The position numbers were made by a program, and so were the translations under genes. DNA of 64,000 nt, taken from positions 35,361,045 through 35,425,044 of the forward strand of contig OY282558.1 of assembly GCA_958295665.1 (NCBI GenBank), in the 5' to 3' direction. The notes below the pieces were generated by a model. That model searched no databases. It was not told the origin of the DNA and saw only the letters and a program-made list of their open reading frames with translations. Positions 1 to 12,169 of the stretch are shown in pieces. Position 1 is the first letter of the stretch. Every line of letters starts with the position of its first letter. Source of the DNA: Tipula vernalis (taxonomy: Eukaryota; Arthropoda; Insecta; Diptera; Tipulidae).

Positions 1-1535
1 AAATAAAGGGTTATAAGAATAGTGATTAGATTATTGTCTGGGATTTCACAGATTCTTGTGATAATTTATTTCAGTTAATTTTGTGCTTTTTTATACTATG
101 TACATCTTCAATTGGTTGTTAAGTTTGTATCTCAAGGATTATTTAGAAGAATAAATTCGAATAGGAAAATTATTCTTCGTAAAAAAATATTATCCATCGG
201 TAATCGGATAAAAATATTGTAGAAATGTTAAAAATAAATGACGAGTCTCAGCGAAGTAGATGTGACCACTTACCTGTAGCTCTGAAATTAAAAGTGATTC
301 GGGGTACCTATTGATTGTGGGCTTCAACTATAATTTTAGAAGAATAGCAAAAATAAAAAATATTTTATTGACTTGTTGTTCTCTTCTATACAAATCATTG
401 TATTATTATAGAAAAGGATATTCTTTTTATTGTTATTCTATTATACATAATTTTCTTTTCATTTCCCTACTGTCTTGTGTATTGAAAAACTGCTAAACCA
501 ATATTTCTATTGTCTTATTTTTCTATTTTTTTTTTTCCTATACATTGTTTAGTAGATTCTATTATGTTCTTTAAACTTCTTTTGTCTAAACGAATTGTTA
601 TTAAAACTTTTCTCTTACATATTTTTTGTTTTGTTTTATATGTACTTTAGTTTTCCTTTTGTCTTACATTCAATCTTTTTTTATTTGCTTTTATTATTTT
701 ACGAATTTTTCTATAATTTTTGTGTTTTTGGTTAAATTTGATAAATATAGAAATAAATAACTACATATGAAGCACATGGAAACTGTAATGGTAATTTTAA
801 GGTAAACCAATTAAACAAAGTTAATAAATAATGCAAGCCTAAAGTTTAAAAAAATTGTATTGTAGCTTGATAATTATCGATTCTCAACTGTATCTAATCA
901 TTTTTCAAATAATCTGAAAATCATTTTTTTTATTTGCTGTAAAAAAATAAAGAAGCAATAATTATTAAAAGCTGAATAAAAAGTTTAAAACTATTTTTTG
1001 TTTTATGTTTTTTGTATTGTTTTCTAAAAAATAACAATAATATCATAGATAAAGCACATTTTCTTTTCTACATAAATTATGATTTTTCATCTTTTTAATT
1101 AGGAATATTTTCTTTTGTATTACATATTTATTTTTCAAATCAAGTTTTACCCTTTTTATTACTATTGTTTTTTTTGTACTTTAGATTTTACAAGAGCAGA
1201 AGAAAGAAAATGATTTCTTGAACGAATTAACTGGGTTAATATTCTCGCTTGGTCTTTGGTGTTTCAAAAAATATATACCTATGTGTTAAATTAAAACTAA
1301 GCTCCTTACCATATTCTATATCCTTGAGCTATGTATATTATATCCATTTGAAATATCTGGAATTGAAAAAAAAAAAAAAATTATTTTCCTGGTAGGATGA
1401 AATTTTTTGTTTATATTTACTATTTATGTTAATTATCATTATTAGTAATTAATGTTCATTGTTTATACCAAAAATTAAAACACATTTTTTAATGTTTTAT
1501 TATTGTAAACTAAATAATGGAGGTAAATAACTACA
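1..1535. other. AT-rich intergenic DNA, no gene seen
   Basis: Long A and T runs and no coding-like frame. The 61-codon open frame near 311-496 has low-complexity composition and no recognisable domain. I see no RNA gene or transposon terminus before 1536. Confidence 0.6.
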
Positions 1536-1574
1536 TACACTGCGCCAAAAAAAAAAAATGCAACAGGAAAATTT
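1536..1574 (+). repeat. TACACTGCGC-type repeat end, copy 1
   Basis: Begins TACACTGCGC, followed by an A-rich stretch, then CAACAGGAAA. The same arrangement occurs in the same orientation at 8500-8536. The motif looks like the terminus of a DNA transposon family, but no matching inverted partner was found nearby, so the class is not assigned. Confidence 0.45.
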
Positions 1575-1708
1575 AAATATTTTGGGTATCCATTTTTTTA
1601 ATTCAGTCATCAATTTTCTTCAATTCAGTCATCGGCTTGTTTGATAGGACACTTTCCTTCGCCAGAACCGTAAAGATACTCTTTTTTAATTGACATTTTT
1701 TTTTTTTT

Positions 1709-2318
1709 GTGGCTTGGATTGAGTTGATGGTATTCCACTTAACCTCATTCAAATTCTACTTCCGGTGTTGCTACCTCACTTAACTTTTATTATAAATTCT
1801 GGCCTCACAAAATCGATATTTCCTGATGCGTGGAAAATTGCGACAATTTCGCCTATTCCAAAAATACCGAATCCATCTACAGTAACTGATTTTCGTCCTA
1901 TAAGTATATTACCAACATTATCTAAGGTTTTTGAAAGAATTATTCATACTCAGATCAGTGGCTTTATTGCTAAACATAACCTATTAGATGAACCACATAT
2001 TACTATTAATATTGAAGATGGTAAAGTTGCAGTTTTGGTTCTCTTAGACTTTTCTAAGGCATTTGATAAAGTAAACCACGCTATATTGTTATCGAAACTA
2101 TGTTATGAATATAACTTTTCCAAGAGTGCTTGTCAACTTATAGGTTCTTACTTGCATCTGCGACAACAATCTGTAAATTATCATGGCAACTTTAGCGACA
2201 GCATTTTTGTCACATCTGGGGTTCCTCAAGGATCTATTTTAGGACCTATTCTGTTTTCATTGTACATAAATCAAATTTGTCAAATCAATTAAATAAACGG
2301 GAAACATTTGCATTTTCA
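1709..2318 (+). pseudogene. LINE reverse transcriptase, N-terminal half
   Basis: The translation from the GTG at 1765 contains the classic early reverse transcriptase blocks: a FPDAWK-like segment, then FRPISILPTLSKVFERI, then LDFSKAFDKVNH (catalytic motif A, with the first Asp), then GVPQGSILGPILFSLYIN (motif B). Similarity extends upstream to about 1709 in the same frame through a TGA. The usual segment between LLDE and the LDFSKAFD block is shortened, probably by deletion. A TAA at about 2290 interrupts the frame, but coding-like sequence continues to about 2318 (GKHLHF), immediately before where the YADD box should be. There the tandem array begins. Confidence 0.85.
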
Positions 2319-5300
2319 TTTTGATTGCTCGATTATTTCTAAACATTTCTTAGAAAACTCAATTTTATTGAAAATCAACTGTGCTAAAGCCCACAAGTTG
2401 TTGGGCGGCAAAAATCTAAAATGATGCGATTACGATGGTTGATACCTCTATCAATAGGTTTCGGGACCTGTAATTGCTGTGACAATTTTCATTTTGATTG
2501 CTCGATTATTTCTAAACATTTCTTAGAAAATTCAATTTTATTGAAAATCAACTGTGCTATAGCCCACAAGTTTTTGGGCGGCAAAAATCTAAAATGGTGC
2601 GATTACGATGGTTGATACCTCTATCAATAGGTTTCGGGACCTGTAATTGCTGTGACAATTTTCATTTTGATTGCTCGATTATTTCTAAACATTTCTTAGA
2701 AAATTCAATTTTATTGAAAATCAACTGTGCTATAGCCCACAAGTTTTTGGGCGGCACAAATCTAAAATGGTCCGATTACGATGGTTGATACCTCTATCAA
2801 TAGGTTTCGGGGCCTGTAATTGCTGTGACAATTTTCATTTCGATTGCTCGATTATTTCTAAACATTTCTTAGAAAATTCAATTGTATTGAAAATCAACTG
2901 TGCTATAGCCCACAAGTTTTTGGGCGGCAAAAATCTAAAATGATGCGATTACGATGGTTGATACCTCTATCAAAAGTTTTCGGGACCTGTAATTGCTGTG
3001 ACAATTTTCATTTTGATTGCTCGATTATTTCTAAACATTTCTTAGAAAATTCAATTTTATTGAAAATCAACTGTGCTATAGCCCACAAGTTTTTGGGCGG
3101 CAAAAATCTAAAATGGTGCGATTACGATGGTTGATACCTCTATCAATAGGTTTCGGGACCTGTAATTGCTGTGACAATTTTCATTTTGATTGCTCGATTA
3201 TTTCTAAACATTTCTTAGAAAATTCAATTTTATTGAAAATCAACTGTGCTATAGCCCACAAGTTTTTGGGCGGCAAAAATCTAAAATGGTGCGATTACGA
3301 TGGTTGATACCTCTATCAAAAGTTTTCGGGACCTGTAATTGCTGTGACAATTTTCATTTTGATTGCTCGATTATTTCTAAACATTTCTTAGAAAATTCAA
3401 TTTTATTGAAAATCAACTGTGCTATAGCCCACAAGTTTTTGGGCGGCAAAAATCTAAAATGGTGCGATTACGATGGTTGATACCTCTATCAATAGGTTTC
3501 GGGACCTGTAATTGCTGTGACAATTTTCATTTTGATTGCTCGATTATTTCTAAACATTTCTTAGAAAATTCAATTTTATTGAAAATCAACTGTGCTATAG
3601 CCCACAAGTTTTTGGGCGGCAAAAATCTAAAATGGTGCGATTACGATGGTTGATACCTCTATCAAAAGTTTTCGGGACCTGTAATTGCTGTGACAATTTT
3701 CATTTTGATTGCTCGATTATTTCTAAACATTTCTTAGAAAATTCAATTTTATTGAAAATCAACTGTGCTATATATAGCCCACAAGTTTTTGGGCGGCAAA
3801 AATCTAAAATGGTGCGATTACGATGGTTGATACCTCTATCAATAGGTTTCGGGACCTGTAATTGCTGTGACAATTTTCATTTTGATTGCTCGATTATTTC
3901 TAAACATTTCTTAGAAAATTCAATTTTATTGAAAATCAACTGTGCTATAGCCCACAAGTTTTTGGGCGGCAAAAATCTAAAATGATGCGATTACGATGGT
4001 TGATACCTCTATCAATAGGTTTCGGGACCTGTAATTGCTGTGACAATTTTCATTTTGATTGCTCGATTATTTCTAAACATTTCTTAGAAAATTCAATTTT
4101 ATTGAAAATCAACTGTGCTATAGCCCACAAGTTTTTGGGTGGCAAAAATCTAAAATGGTGCGATTACGATGGTTGATACCTCTATCAATAGGTTTCGGGA
4201 CCTGTAATTGCTGTGACAATTTTCATTTTGATTGCTCGATTATTTCTAAACATTTCTTAGAAAATTCAATTTTATTGAAAATCAACTGTGCTATAGCCCA
4301 CAAGTTTTTGGGCGGCAAAAATCTAAAATGATGCGATTACGATGGTTGATACCTCTATCAATAGGTTTCGGGACCTGTAATTGCTGTGACAATTTTCATT
4401 TTGATTGCTCGATTATTTCTAAACATTTCTTAGAAAATTCAATTTTATTGAAAATCAACTGTGCTATAGCCCACAAGTTTTTGGGCGGCAAAAATCTAAA
4501 ATGATGCGATTACGATGGTTGATACCTCTATCAATAGGTTTCGGGACCTGTAATTGCTGTGACAATTTTCATTTTGATTGCTCGATTATTTCTAAACATT
4601 TCTTAGAAAATTCAATTTTATTGAAAATCAACTGTGCTATAGCCCACAAGTTTTTGGGCGGCAAAAATCTAAAATGATGCGATTACGATGGTTGATACCT
4701 CTATCAATAGGTTTCGGGACCTGTAATTGCTGTGACAATTTTCATTTTGATTGCTCGATTATTTCTAAACATTTCTTAGAAAATTCAATTTTATTGAAAA
4801 TCAACTGTGCTATAGCCCACAAGTTTTTGGGCGGCAAAAATCTAAAATGGTGCGATTACGATGGTTGATACCTCTATCAATAGGTTTCGGGACCTGTAAT
4901 TGCTGTGACAATTTTCATTTTGATTGCTCGATTATTTCTAAACATTTCTTAGAAAATTCAATTTTATTGAAAATCAACTGTGCTATAGCCCACAAGTTTT
5001 TGGGCGGCAAAAATCTAAAATGATGCGATTACGATGGTTGATACCTCTATCAATAGGTTTCGGGACCTGTAATTGCTGTGACAATTTTCATTTTGATTGC
5101 TCGATTATTTCTAAACATTTCTTAGAAAATTCAATTTTATTGAAAATCAACTGTGCTATAGCCCACAAGTTTTTGGGCGGCAAAAATCTAAAATGATGCG
5201 ATTACGATGGTTGATACCTCTATCAATAGGTTTCGGGACCTGTAATTGCTGTGACAATTTTCATTTTGATTGCTCGATTATTTCTAAACATTTCTTAGAA

Positions 5301-7414
5301 AATTCAATTTTATTGAAAATCAACTGTGCTATAGCCCACAAGTTTTTGGGCGGCAAAAATCTAAAATGATGCGATTACGATGGTTGATACCTCTATCAAT
5401 AGGTTTCGGGACCTGTAATTGCTGTGACAATTTTCATTTTGATTGCTCGATTATTTCTAAACATTTCTTAGAAAATTCAATTTTATTGAAAATCAACTGT
5501 GCTATAGCCCACAAGTTTTTGGGCGGCAAAAATCTAAAATGATGCGATTACGATGGTTGATACCTCTATCAATAGGTTTCGGGACCTGTAATTGCTGTGA
5601 CAATTTTCATTTTGATTGCTCGATTATTTCTAAACATTTCTTAGAAAATTCAATTTTATTGAAAATCAACTGTGCTATAGCCCACAAGTTTTTGGGCGGC
5701 AAAAATCTAAAATGATGCGATTACGATGGTTGATACCTCTATCAATAGGTTTCGGGACCTGTAATTGCTGTGACAATTTTCATTTTGATTGCTCGATTAT
5801 TTCTAAACATTTCTTAGAAAATTCAATTTTATTGAAAATCAACTGTGCTATAGCCCACAAGTTTTTGGGCGGCAAAAATCTAAAATGATGCGATTACGAT
5901 GGTTGATACCTCTATCAATAGGTTTCGGGACCTGTAATTGCTGTGACAATTTTCATTTTGATTGCTCGATTATTTCTAAACATTTCTTAGAAAATTCAAT
6001 TTTATTGAAAATCAACTGTGCTATAGTCCACAAGTTTTTGGGCGGCAAAAATCTAAAATGATGCGATTACGATGGTTGATACCTCTATCAATAGGTTTCG
6101 GGACCTGTAATTGCTGTGACAATTTTCATTTTGATTGCTCGATTATTTCTAAACATTTCTTAGAAAATTCAATTTTATTGAAAATCAACTGTGCTATAGC
6201 CCACAAGTTTTTGGGCGGCAAAAATCTAAAATGATGCGATTACGATGGTTGATACCTCTATCAATAGGTTTCGGGACCTGTAATTGCTGTGACAATTTTC
6301 ATTTTGATTGCTCGATTATTTCTAAACATTTCTTAGAAAATTCAATTTTATTGAAAATCAACTGTGCTATAATATAGCCCACAAGTTTTTGGGCGGCAAA
6401 AATCTAAAATGGTGCGATTACGATGGTTGATACCTCTATCAATAGGTTTCGGGACCTGTAATTGCTGTGACAATTTTCATTTTGATTGCTCGATTATTTC
6501 TAAACATTTCTTAGAAAATTCAATTTTATTGAAAATCAACTGTGCTATAGCCCACAAGTTTTTGGGCGGCAAAAATCTAAAATGATGCGATTACGATGGT
6601 TGATACCTCTATCAATAGGTTTCGGGACCTGTAATTGCTGTGACAATTTTCATTTTGATTGCTCGATTATTTCTAAACATTTCTTAGAAAATTCAATTTT
6701 ATTGAAAATCAACTGTGCTATAGCCCACAAGTTTTTGGGCGGCAAAAATCTAAAATGATGCGATTACGATGGTTGATACCTCTATCAATAGGTTTCGGGA
6801 CCTGTAATTGCTGTGACAATTTTCATTTTGATTTTGACAATTCACATTTCTTAGAAAATTCAATTTTATTGAAAATCAACTGTGCTATAGCCCACAAGTT
6901 TTTGGGCGGCAAAAATCTAAAATGGTGCGATTACGATGGTTTATACCTCTATCAATAGGTTTCGGGACCTGTAATTGCTGTGACAATTTTCATTTTGATT
7001 GCTCGATTATTTCTAAACATTTCTTAGAAAATTCAATTTTATTGAAAATCAACTGTGCTATAGCCCACAAGTTTTTGGGCGGCAAAAATCTAAAATGATG
7101 CGATTACGATGGTTGATACCTCTATCAATAGGTTTCGGGACCTGTAATTGCTGTGACAATTTTCATTTTGATTGCTCGATTATTTCTAAACATTTCTTAG
7201 AAAATTCAATTTTGTTGAAAATCAACTGTGCTATAGCCCACAAGTTTTTGGGCGGCAAAAATCTAAAATGATGCGATTACGATGGTTGATACCTCTATCA
7301 ATAGGTTTCGGGACCTGTAATTGCTGTGACAATTTTCATTTTGATTGCTCGATTATTTCTAAACATTTCTTAGAAAATTCAATTTTATTGAAAATCAACT
7401 GTGCTATAGCCCAC
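2312..7414 (+). repeat. 173-bp tandem repeat array, about 29.5 copies
   Basis: The unit boundary used here is the ATG in AAAATGATGCG or AAAATGGTGCG, which recurs every 173 bases from 2421 to 7268 (29 occurrences), plus a partial, most diverged copy at 2312-2420. The last copy is cut at 7414. Most units are nearly identical. Exceptions: a 4-base TATA insertion in the 3632 unit, a 5-base insertion in the 6231 unit, and a rearranged 167-base unit starting at 6755. Units starting at 2940, 3286 and 3632 carry CAAAAGTTTTCGGG where the others have CAATAGGTTTCGGG, so B and A types alternate there as a 346-bp higher-order repeat. Each monomer has a 64-codon open frame ending in TGA, but 173 is not a multiple of three and no initiation context or domain is seen, so I treat it as satellite DNA. 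Confidence 0.95.
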
Positions 7415-8197
7415 ATCTATTCTTTCGGGGATATTGATTCGGTTGACGCTGTGAATTATAATCTAAATCAAGCTTTGTGTAATATTTTGGAATGGTCCAA
7501 AGTGCACAAACTCCAAATCAATCCTTCAAAGTCACAAGCCATACTAATAACTAACAAAAAACGTATGAATTTACCGATAAACAGTCTTTTAATTGACAAT
7601 CACAGAATTGAGTTTTGTGACGTTATGAAGAGTCTGGGGTTGATCATAGACACTAAATTAAATTGGAGTACCAATGTTAATAACCTATGTGGTAAAATTT
7701 ATGGAATCTTAGGTAAATTGTGGAGCACGGCGAAATTTATTTCAAGTGATGTGAAATGTCATATCATTCGTACTCTTGTGGGACCTTTACTTTCATATTG
7801 TTCTTCGATATATTCGCAATGTTCCAAGAAGTCCCTACGAAAGTTAAATGTTGCTTTTAATTCTTGTGCTAGATACATATTTTTGAAGCGAATGGGCGAC
7901 CCAATTTCGCACCTTTCTGAACAGATATTTGGTGTAAGCTTAAACCAGTTTTTGGAACTGTCGGTGTTGACTGTGATGTTTGGTTTGACTAAAAATAAAG
8001 TTCCGAACTACCTTTATGATAAACTGAAATTCTCGAAATCGCAAAGGACATTAAATTTAAATTTGCCTAAATCGTGCAAAACTAAGCCAAGACAACGTGC
8101 TTTCTTTATCCATGGAGTGAAGCTCTGGAATAGTCTGAATCCGTCTATAAAGGCAACATCTAATTTGCATGGTTTCGAGGGGCTGATTGGCACATAA
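7415..8197 (+). pseudogene. LINE reverse transcriptase, C-terminal half
   Basis: Open frame entered directly from the last array monomer. It resumes with IYSFGDIDSVD, which in this family follows the YADD box, then ILEWSKVHKLQINPSKSQ (motif D/thumb), then SLGLIIDTKLNW (motif E). After that comes the usual C-terminal region with GKLWSTAKFI, RTLVGPLLSYCSSIY and a C-terminal VKLWNSLNPSIK-type motif. It ends at a TAA at 8197. No frameshift is visible over about 260 residues, so this half is much less decayed than other LINE pieces in the window. It lacks the YADD catalytic Asp pair and so cannot be active. Confidence 0.88.
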
Positions 8198-8499
8198 TTC
8201 GTTTCCATTAATTCGTTTTTTTTTCTTTTTTCCATTATCACGTCTTATAATGTTTTATCTTTTCTTCTGTATTTTTAATTATATTATATTTAATTTTAAT
8301 TATTGTTCTAATTATTTTTCTGTGTAATTGCTGGAATACACAAAAAAAAATTGCAAAAAGTTCACCTATTTAAGATTACAATTTATTTTCATTTAGTTTT
8401 CTTGCAAAACAAAGGCTTAAGGCTTGTAACCGGCAAGATAACCCTTTTCAACTTCAACCATCATCTTAAAGCTACAATAACAACAAAACAATGAAGTAT

Positions 8500-8536
8500 G
8501 TACACTGCGCAAATAAAATACGTAACAGGAAATTTT
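8500..8536 (+). repeat. TACACTGCGC-type repeat end, copy 2
   Basis: Matches 1536-1574 in order and orientation: TACACTGCGC, an A-rich stretch, then TAACAGGAAA. Together the copies flank the LINE and satellite block as direct repeats about 7 kb apart. They may be two independent insertions of the same short element. Confidence 0.45.
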
Positions 8537-8761
8537 TCGAAAAACTAAACGCTTGCGTCTTGGCTCAGATATCGAATTAAAAATTATTTGTTTCTTTTAA
8601 CTTGAGGAAAATTGGTCTACTTTCCGATGCTAAATCATAGATGGAAATATTGAAATATTTAGGTAAAATAGAAAAAAATTGCCTTTCTACAATTTTTATT
8701 CATTGTGAGATTGATATATAATTTTAAAACAGACGAGTTGATCGACAAGTTTCGTATAATT

Positions 8762-9143
8762 TCACTTTACTGTAACAGTCCGTGAGCTCCGATTTTTGGC
8801 CGTTGGGCCTTTTTTTCTTACGACGGCAGTGTGTGTGAACCTATTTAAAGTGGGAGGATCGATATTCGGAAGTTTATATTTCCTAGAGAAGAGAACCAAT
8901 TCGATTTTGTGTGCGTTCACATTCAACCCACAGCCATTGGCCCACAGGGCATTTTGCATAAGTTCACTAAGGATGCCGGGATATTTGCCACGGACACCAA
9001 TAGCAACATCATCCGCATAGGCAACCACCTTGACCCCACTGTCCTCCAGTCCTAGCAACAGGTCATTAATGACGTAAGTTCCAAAGTAGGGGGGACAGTA
9101 TGCCACCCTGCGGCGTACCTCTGCTTGCAAATTTTCTGGCGGA
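8762..9143 (-). pseudogene. LINE reverse transcriptase fragment (I/LOA-like)
   Basis: Read on the minus strand, the sequence gives a motif B block (RGTPQGGILSPLLWNL) at about 9130-9080. A one-base frameshift follows, then VINDLLLGLEDSGVKV and the intact catalytic box AYADDVAI. The following RGKYPGILSELMQNAL and GLNVNAHKIELVLFSR segments are the thumb side. It is a short fragment of the same broad LINE group as the element at 30570-33185, which has a similar YADDVAIIIRGKFD block, but it is clearly a different subfamily. Confidence 0.8.
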
Positions 9144-12100
9144 GGATTCCCCCAAACTGCCGTTTATTTATTTCCTTCGCAAGCAAGCAAGAGCAACACG
9201 TACAGCTAAAATAGGTTCGAGCAATTTAAATGTACGAGATTGAACCCGACCCCCGGGACCAAACTAAAGCCCACTTATTATTATATACTAAATAAATGTG
9301 TACCCATAAAAGTTTATTAAATAAATAAAATCGCAAATAATAATTGAAATGTGAATGAATGCAATTTGAATGCTGCTGCAACAAAAGACATGAAACAATA
9401 GATAACAGATACAAAAAAAATACATTTATAGTATAACATCCAATTGTTAGAAACATAATGCTGTGTGGTTTGATTTTATGCTACTTTTTTGTTTGTTAAA
9501 CATACAACATATATGTATAATATGTGTGTACATTATGTATACAAATTCATTCATTCATTGTTCATATTCAAAGAAGTGTATATTGTGCATGCTCGCCGTA
9601 TTGTGTGCATATAGTGGGCTAATGAATCAATTCACGTTTAATTCACTTTGCAAATTTCTATGGGAATACAATAATGCAAAACAAAAAAATGGTTACCAAA
9701 CCAGCAAAACTTAAAGTGCAGAATAAATTGAGTGATTATAGATTTTGAGTGCAAACGAAAATTATCCTAACGTCAATTCGTTTTATATACACAGCTACTA
9801 TATATTCATTTAAACATTTTACAAAATTAATGAATGCTATTCATCTATTCAGCTTCAGTTTATGAATAACGATTTTTAAGCAGCAGAGTATTGTGTGACC
9901 ACAATTTAGCAGCTTTTGTACAGAATGTCACGATTTTTTTGTTAAATACATTTTTTAGTTTAAATATAGCGAAGCAGCCGAATGACCCAACTACTTGCTT
10001 ACATTATAATATATTCCTTTTTTTACCCTGAATTCCCCAAATACAAGTACGTATGTATGTATATTGAAAATAAGTGAACCTAATTTTCAATTTTACTTTC
10101 GCACGAGCGAGAGATGTAGCATTTTTCAAAGGTTGAGTCGGTTAAAAAGAAGGAAGATTGAGGGTTGAATTTTCTTTTCGTTTTCATTCCGCAAACTGGA
10201 AAGTAGAAAAAAAAAAAATCTGAATAAAATAATAATAATAATATATAAAATTATTATTAAATTGTGAATAGATGAAAATTTACATTTTTTTTTTTTTATT
10301 TGATCAACAAAACAGTCTAAATTGATCGTGAATAGAACTTAAAATACAAGGTTTTTTTTTTTTTTTATTTATTTGATGTGGAAAATTGAAAAATATAATG
10401 AAAACATATTCATTGGTTTTAAATATAAAATAAATAGAAAAAGAAAATAAGTTTTTCATTCAACTAAATAAAAAAAATAAAAACATTTTTTTTTTTGCAT
10501 GTGGAATTTAAATAATAGATCAAAAATTAAGTTACCAATTCAAGAAAATGAATGTAATTACAGTTGATTCAGTCATTTGAAGTTGATTTTTTTTGTTGTA
10601 TTGTGAATTTATATTTGTATATATAAAGCAGGCAGACTTGACGATAAATATGGTATCGGGCGCTGACAAAAATTTCGAAACCCCTGTACGTGTTCCTTTT
10701 GTAAATTACATTCAGTCATTTTTGTGTGAAATACACAACTCAAAGACGCTTTTGTGTGAACTTTCAAAAGGAAAATAACTTTTCTATTCTTTAAATTTTT
10801 CTCGCCTTTTATCTGTGTCAGTGTTTGTATTATTATTATTTTTCCATGTATTGTTTGTTGTTTTGTGCACACCAGTGAAAATCAGTACTACTTCTTATCC
10901 ATACAAACATACGAGTATAAGAATAGGATCTTACCATTTTTTGAAATCAAAGAAACGAAGAACAATAATAAAAGACAAAAAGAAACATCCGGTATGATGT
11001 TTTCCTAATATGTATAGCCATGTACAATTTTTTTTTTGTTTTGTCCAAAAGTGTAACATATTTTCCACATCTATGAATTATTTTGTAAAACACAGAACCA
11101 CAAGAAATACGTCAAACTCAATTGAACATATTGAAAACTCATGTGTCGAAAAACGAAATTAAATTGACTTTTTTAAATTTTTAAGGATTATGACGAAGTA
11201 CATACATTTACTACCCAAATAATACACAATTAGAACAGCGACGACAAGACACAAAGGTTTTCTGTTTTATCTATTTTCCATATAAACCAGGAATATTGTT
11301 CAAATGACACAATAGAAATAGAAAATAGAACTCATTTTTGTTATATCATTTGTATTCAAGAATAATTGAAAATTCAACAAAAACATAAAAAATAAAACTC
11401 ACTGACTGATTACATATTGTGTATGTCGAATCAAAAAACATGCATACATATGTATGTGTATATATGCATTGTTTGTATTCTGTAGCTATGTGATGATTTC
11501 AAAGTATTTTTGGTTTTCATCAACCGTACAAACAAAAAATAATAATTTTCACATCTGATTCACATCATTGAATTGTTTTTCTTTTTTTAAAGCTCTCATG
11601 TAGGAATTAATATAAACAAACCCACACACACAAATTAAGATGTTTTTTTTTCATTAAAAAGCTTTCAAGTTCATTTCATCATCATATCACATAATAAATT
11701 TCAATTATCCACTTGATTATCATTCTCAAAATAGTTAAAACAAGATATAGATTGTCATTGAAAAATATTTTATACCAATGGGATTCTATTAAGAGCAGAT
11801 ACTAAGATGAATGTAATGCGGAGTCTGTTTGCCTATGTTTTTTAAGAACGAAAGAGACGTTGGGTGGCAATAAATTACAAGGAAGCACTCAATCATTAAC
11901 TAATACATCGGGAGAAACCCGAAACACCAAATGGAAGAAGGTATCGCACTGGTCACTAACATTTAAACTGTATGAGAAGTAAAGGAATCAATCTTTTTCC
12001 ATGAATGAATAAAATATAAGATTGCGACAGTCGACAGCCGAATATTGAAGCTTTCTTTACCACTCTTGATGACGTCAAATAAATATCTAGCAAACATGTT

Positions 12101-12165
12101 CGATACACTTTTATGATCTGTAATTTTCGCGCACCTACATTCTATTGTGAAGAATTCTTACGGAC
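9144..12165. other. AT-rich intergenic DNA, no gene seen
   Basis: A/T homopolymers, short TATG/CATA tracts (for example near 10047 and 11440) and no frame with recognisable domains. The open frames of 60-90 codons here are low-complexity and lie in opposite orientations over the same sequence. It could be intron of a gene outside the window, which I cannot test. Confidence 0.5.
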
Positions 12166-12169
12166 AACA

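Larger units (their letters stand above)
1700..8350 (+). mobile_element. Non-LTR retrotransposon, 5'-truncated, split by satellite array
   Basis: Two halves of one jockey/CR1-type reverse transcriptase lie at about 1709-2318 and 7415-8197, in the same orientation and in the correct order, separated by the 173-bp array. The left edge follows a T-rich run and starts inside the region just before the reverse transcriptase domain, so ORF1 and endonuclease are absent, as in an ordinary 5'-truncated copy. After the stop at 8197 there is an AT-rich 3' region that runs to an A tract near 8342-8350, a plausible 3' end. The copy is dead: it has in-frame stops and lacks the catalytic box. The clade is inferred from motif style. 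Confidence 0.8.

Noticed and set aside
2421..4868. Series of identical 64-residue proteins (MMRLRWLIPLS...)
   Set aside because: They are the repeating frame of the 173-bp satellite. They recur with the monomer, have no domain, and the unit length is not a multiple of three.
2312..7414. Possible CRISPR array
   Set aside because: Whole 173-bp units repeat with no unique spacers between short repeats, and the context is eukaryotic.
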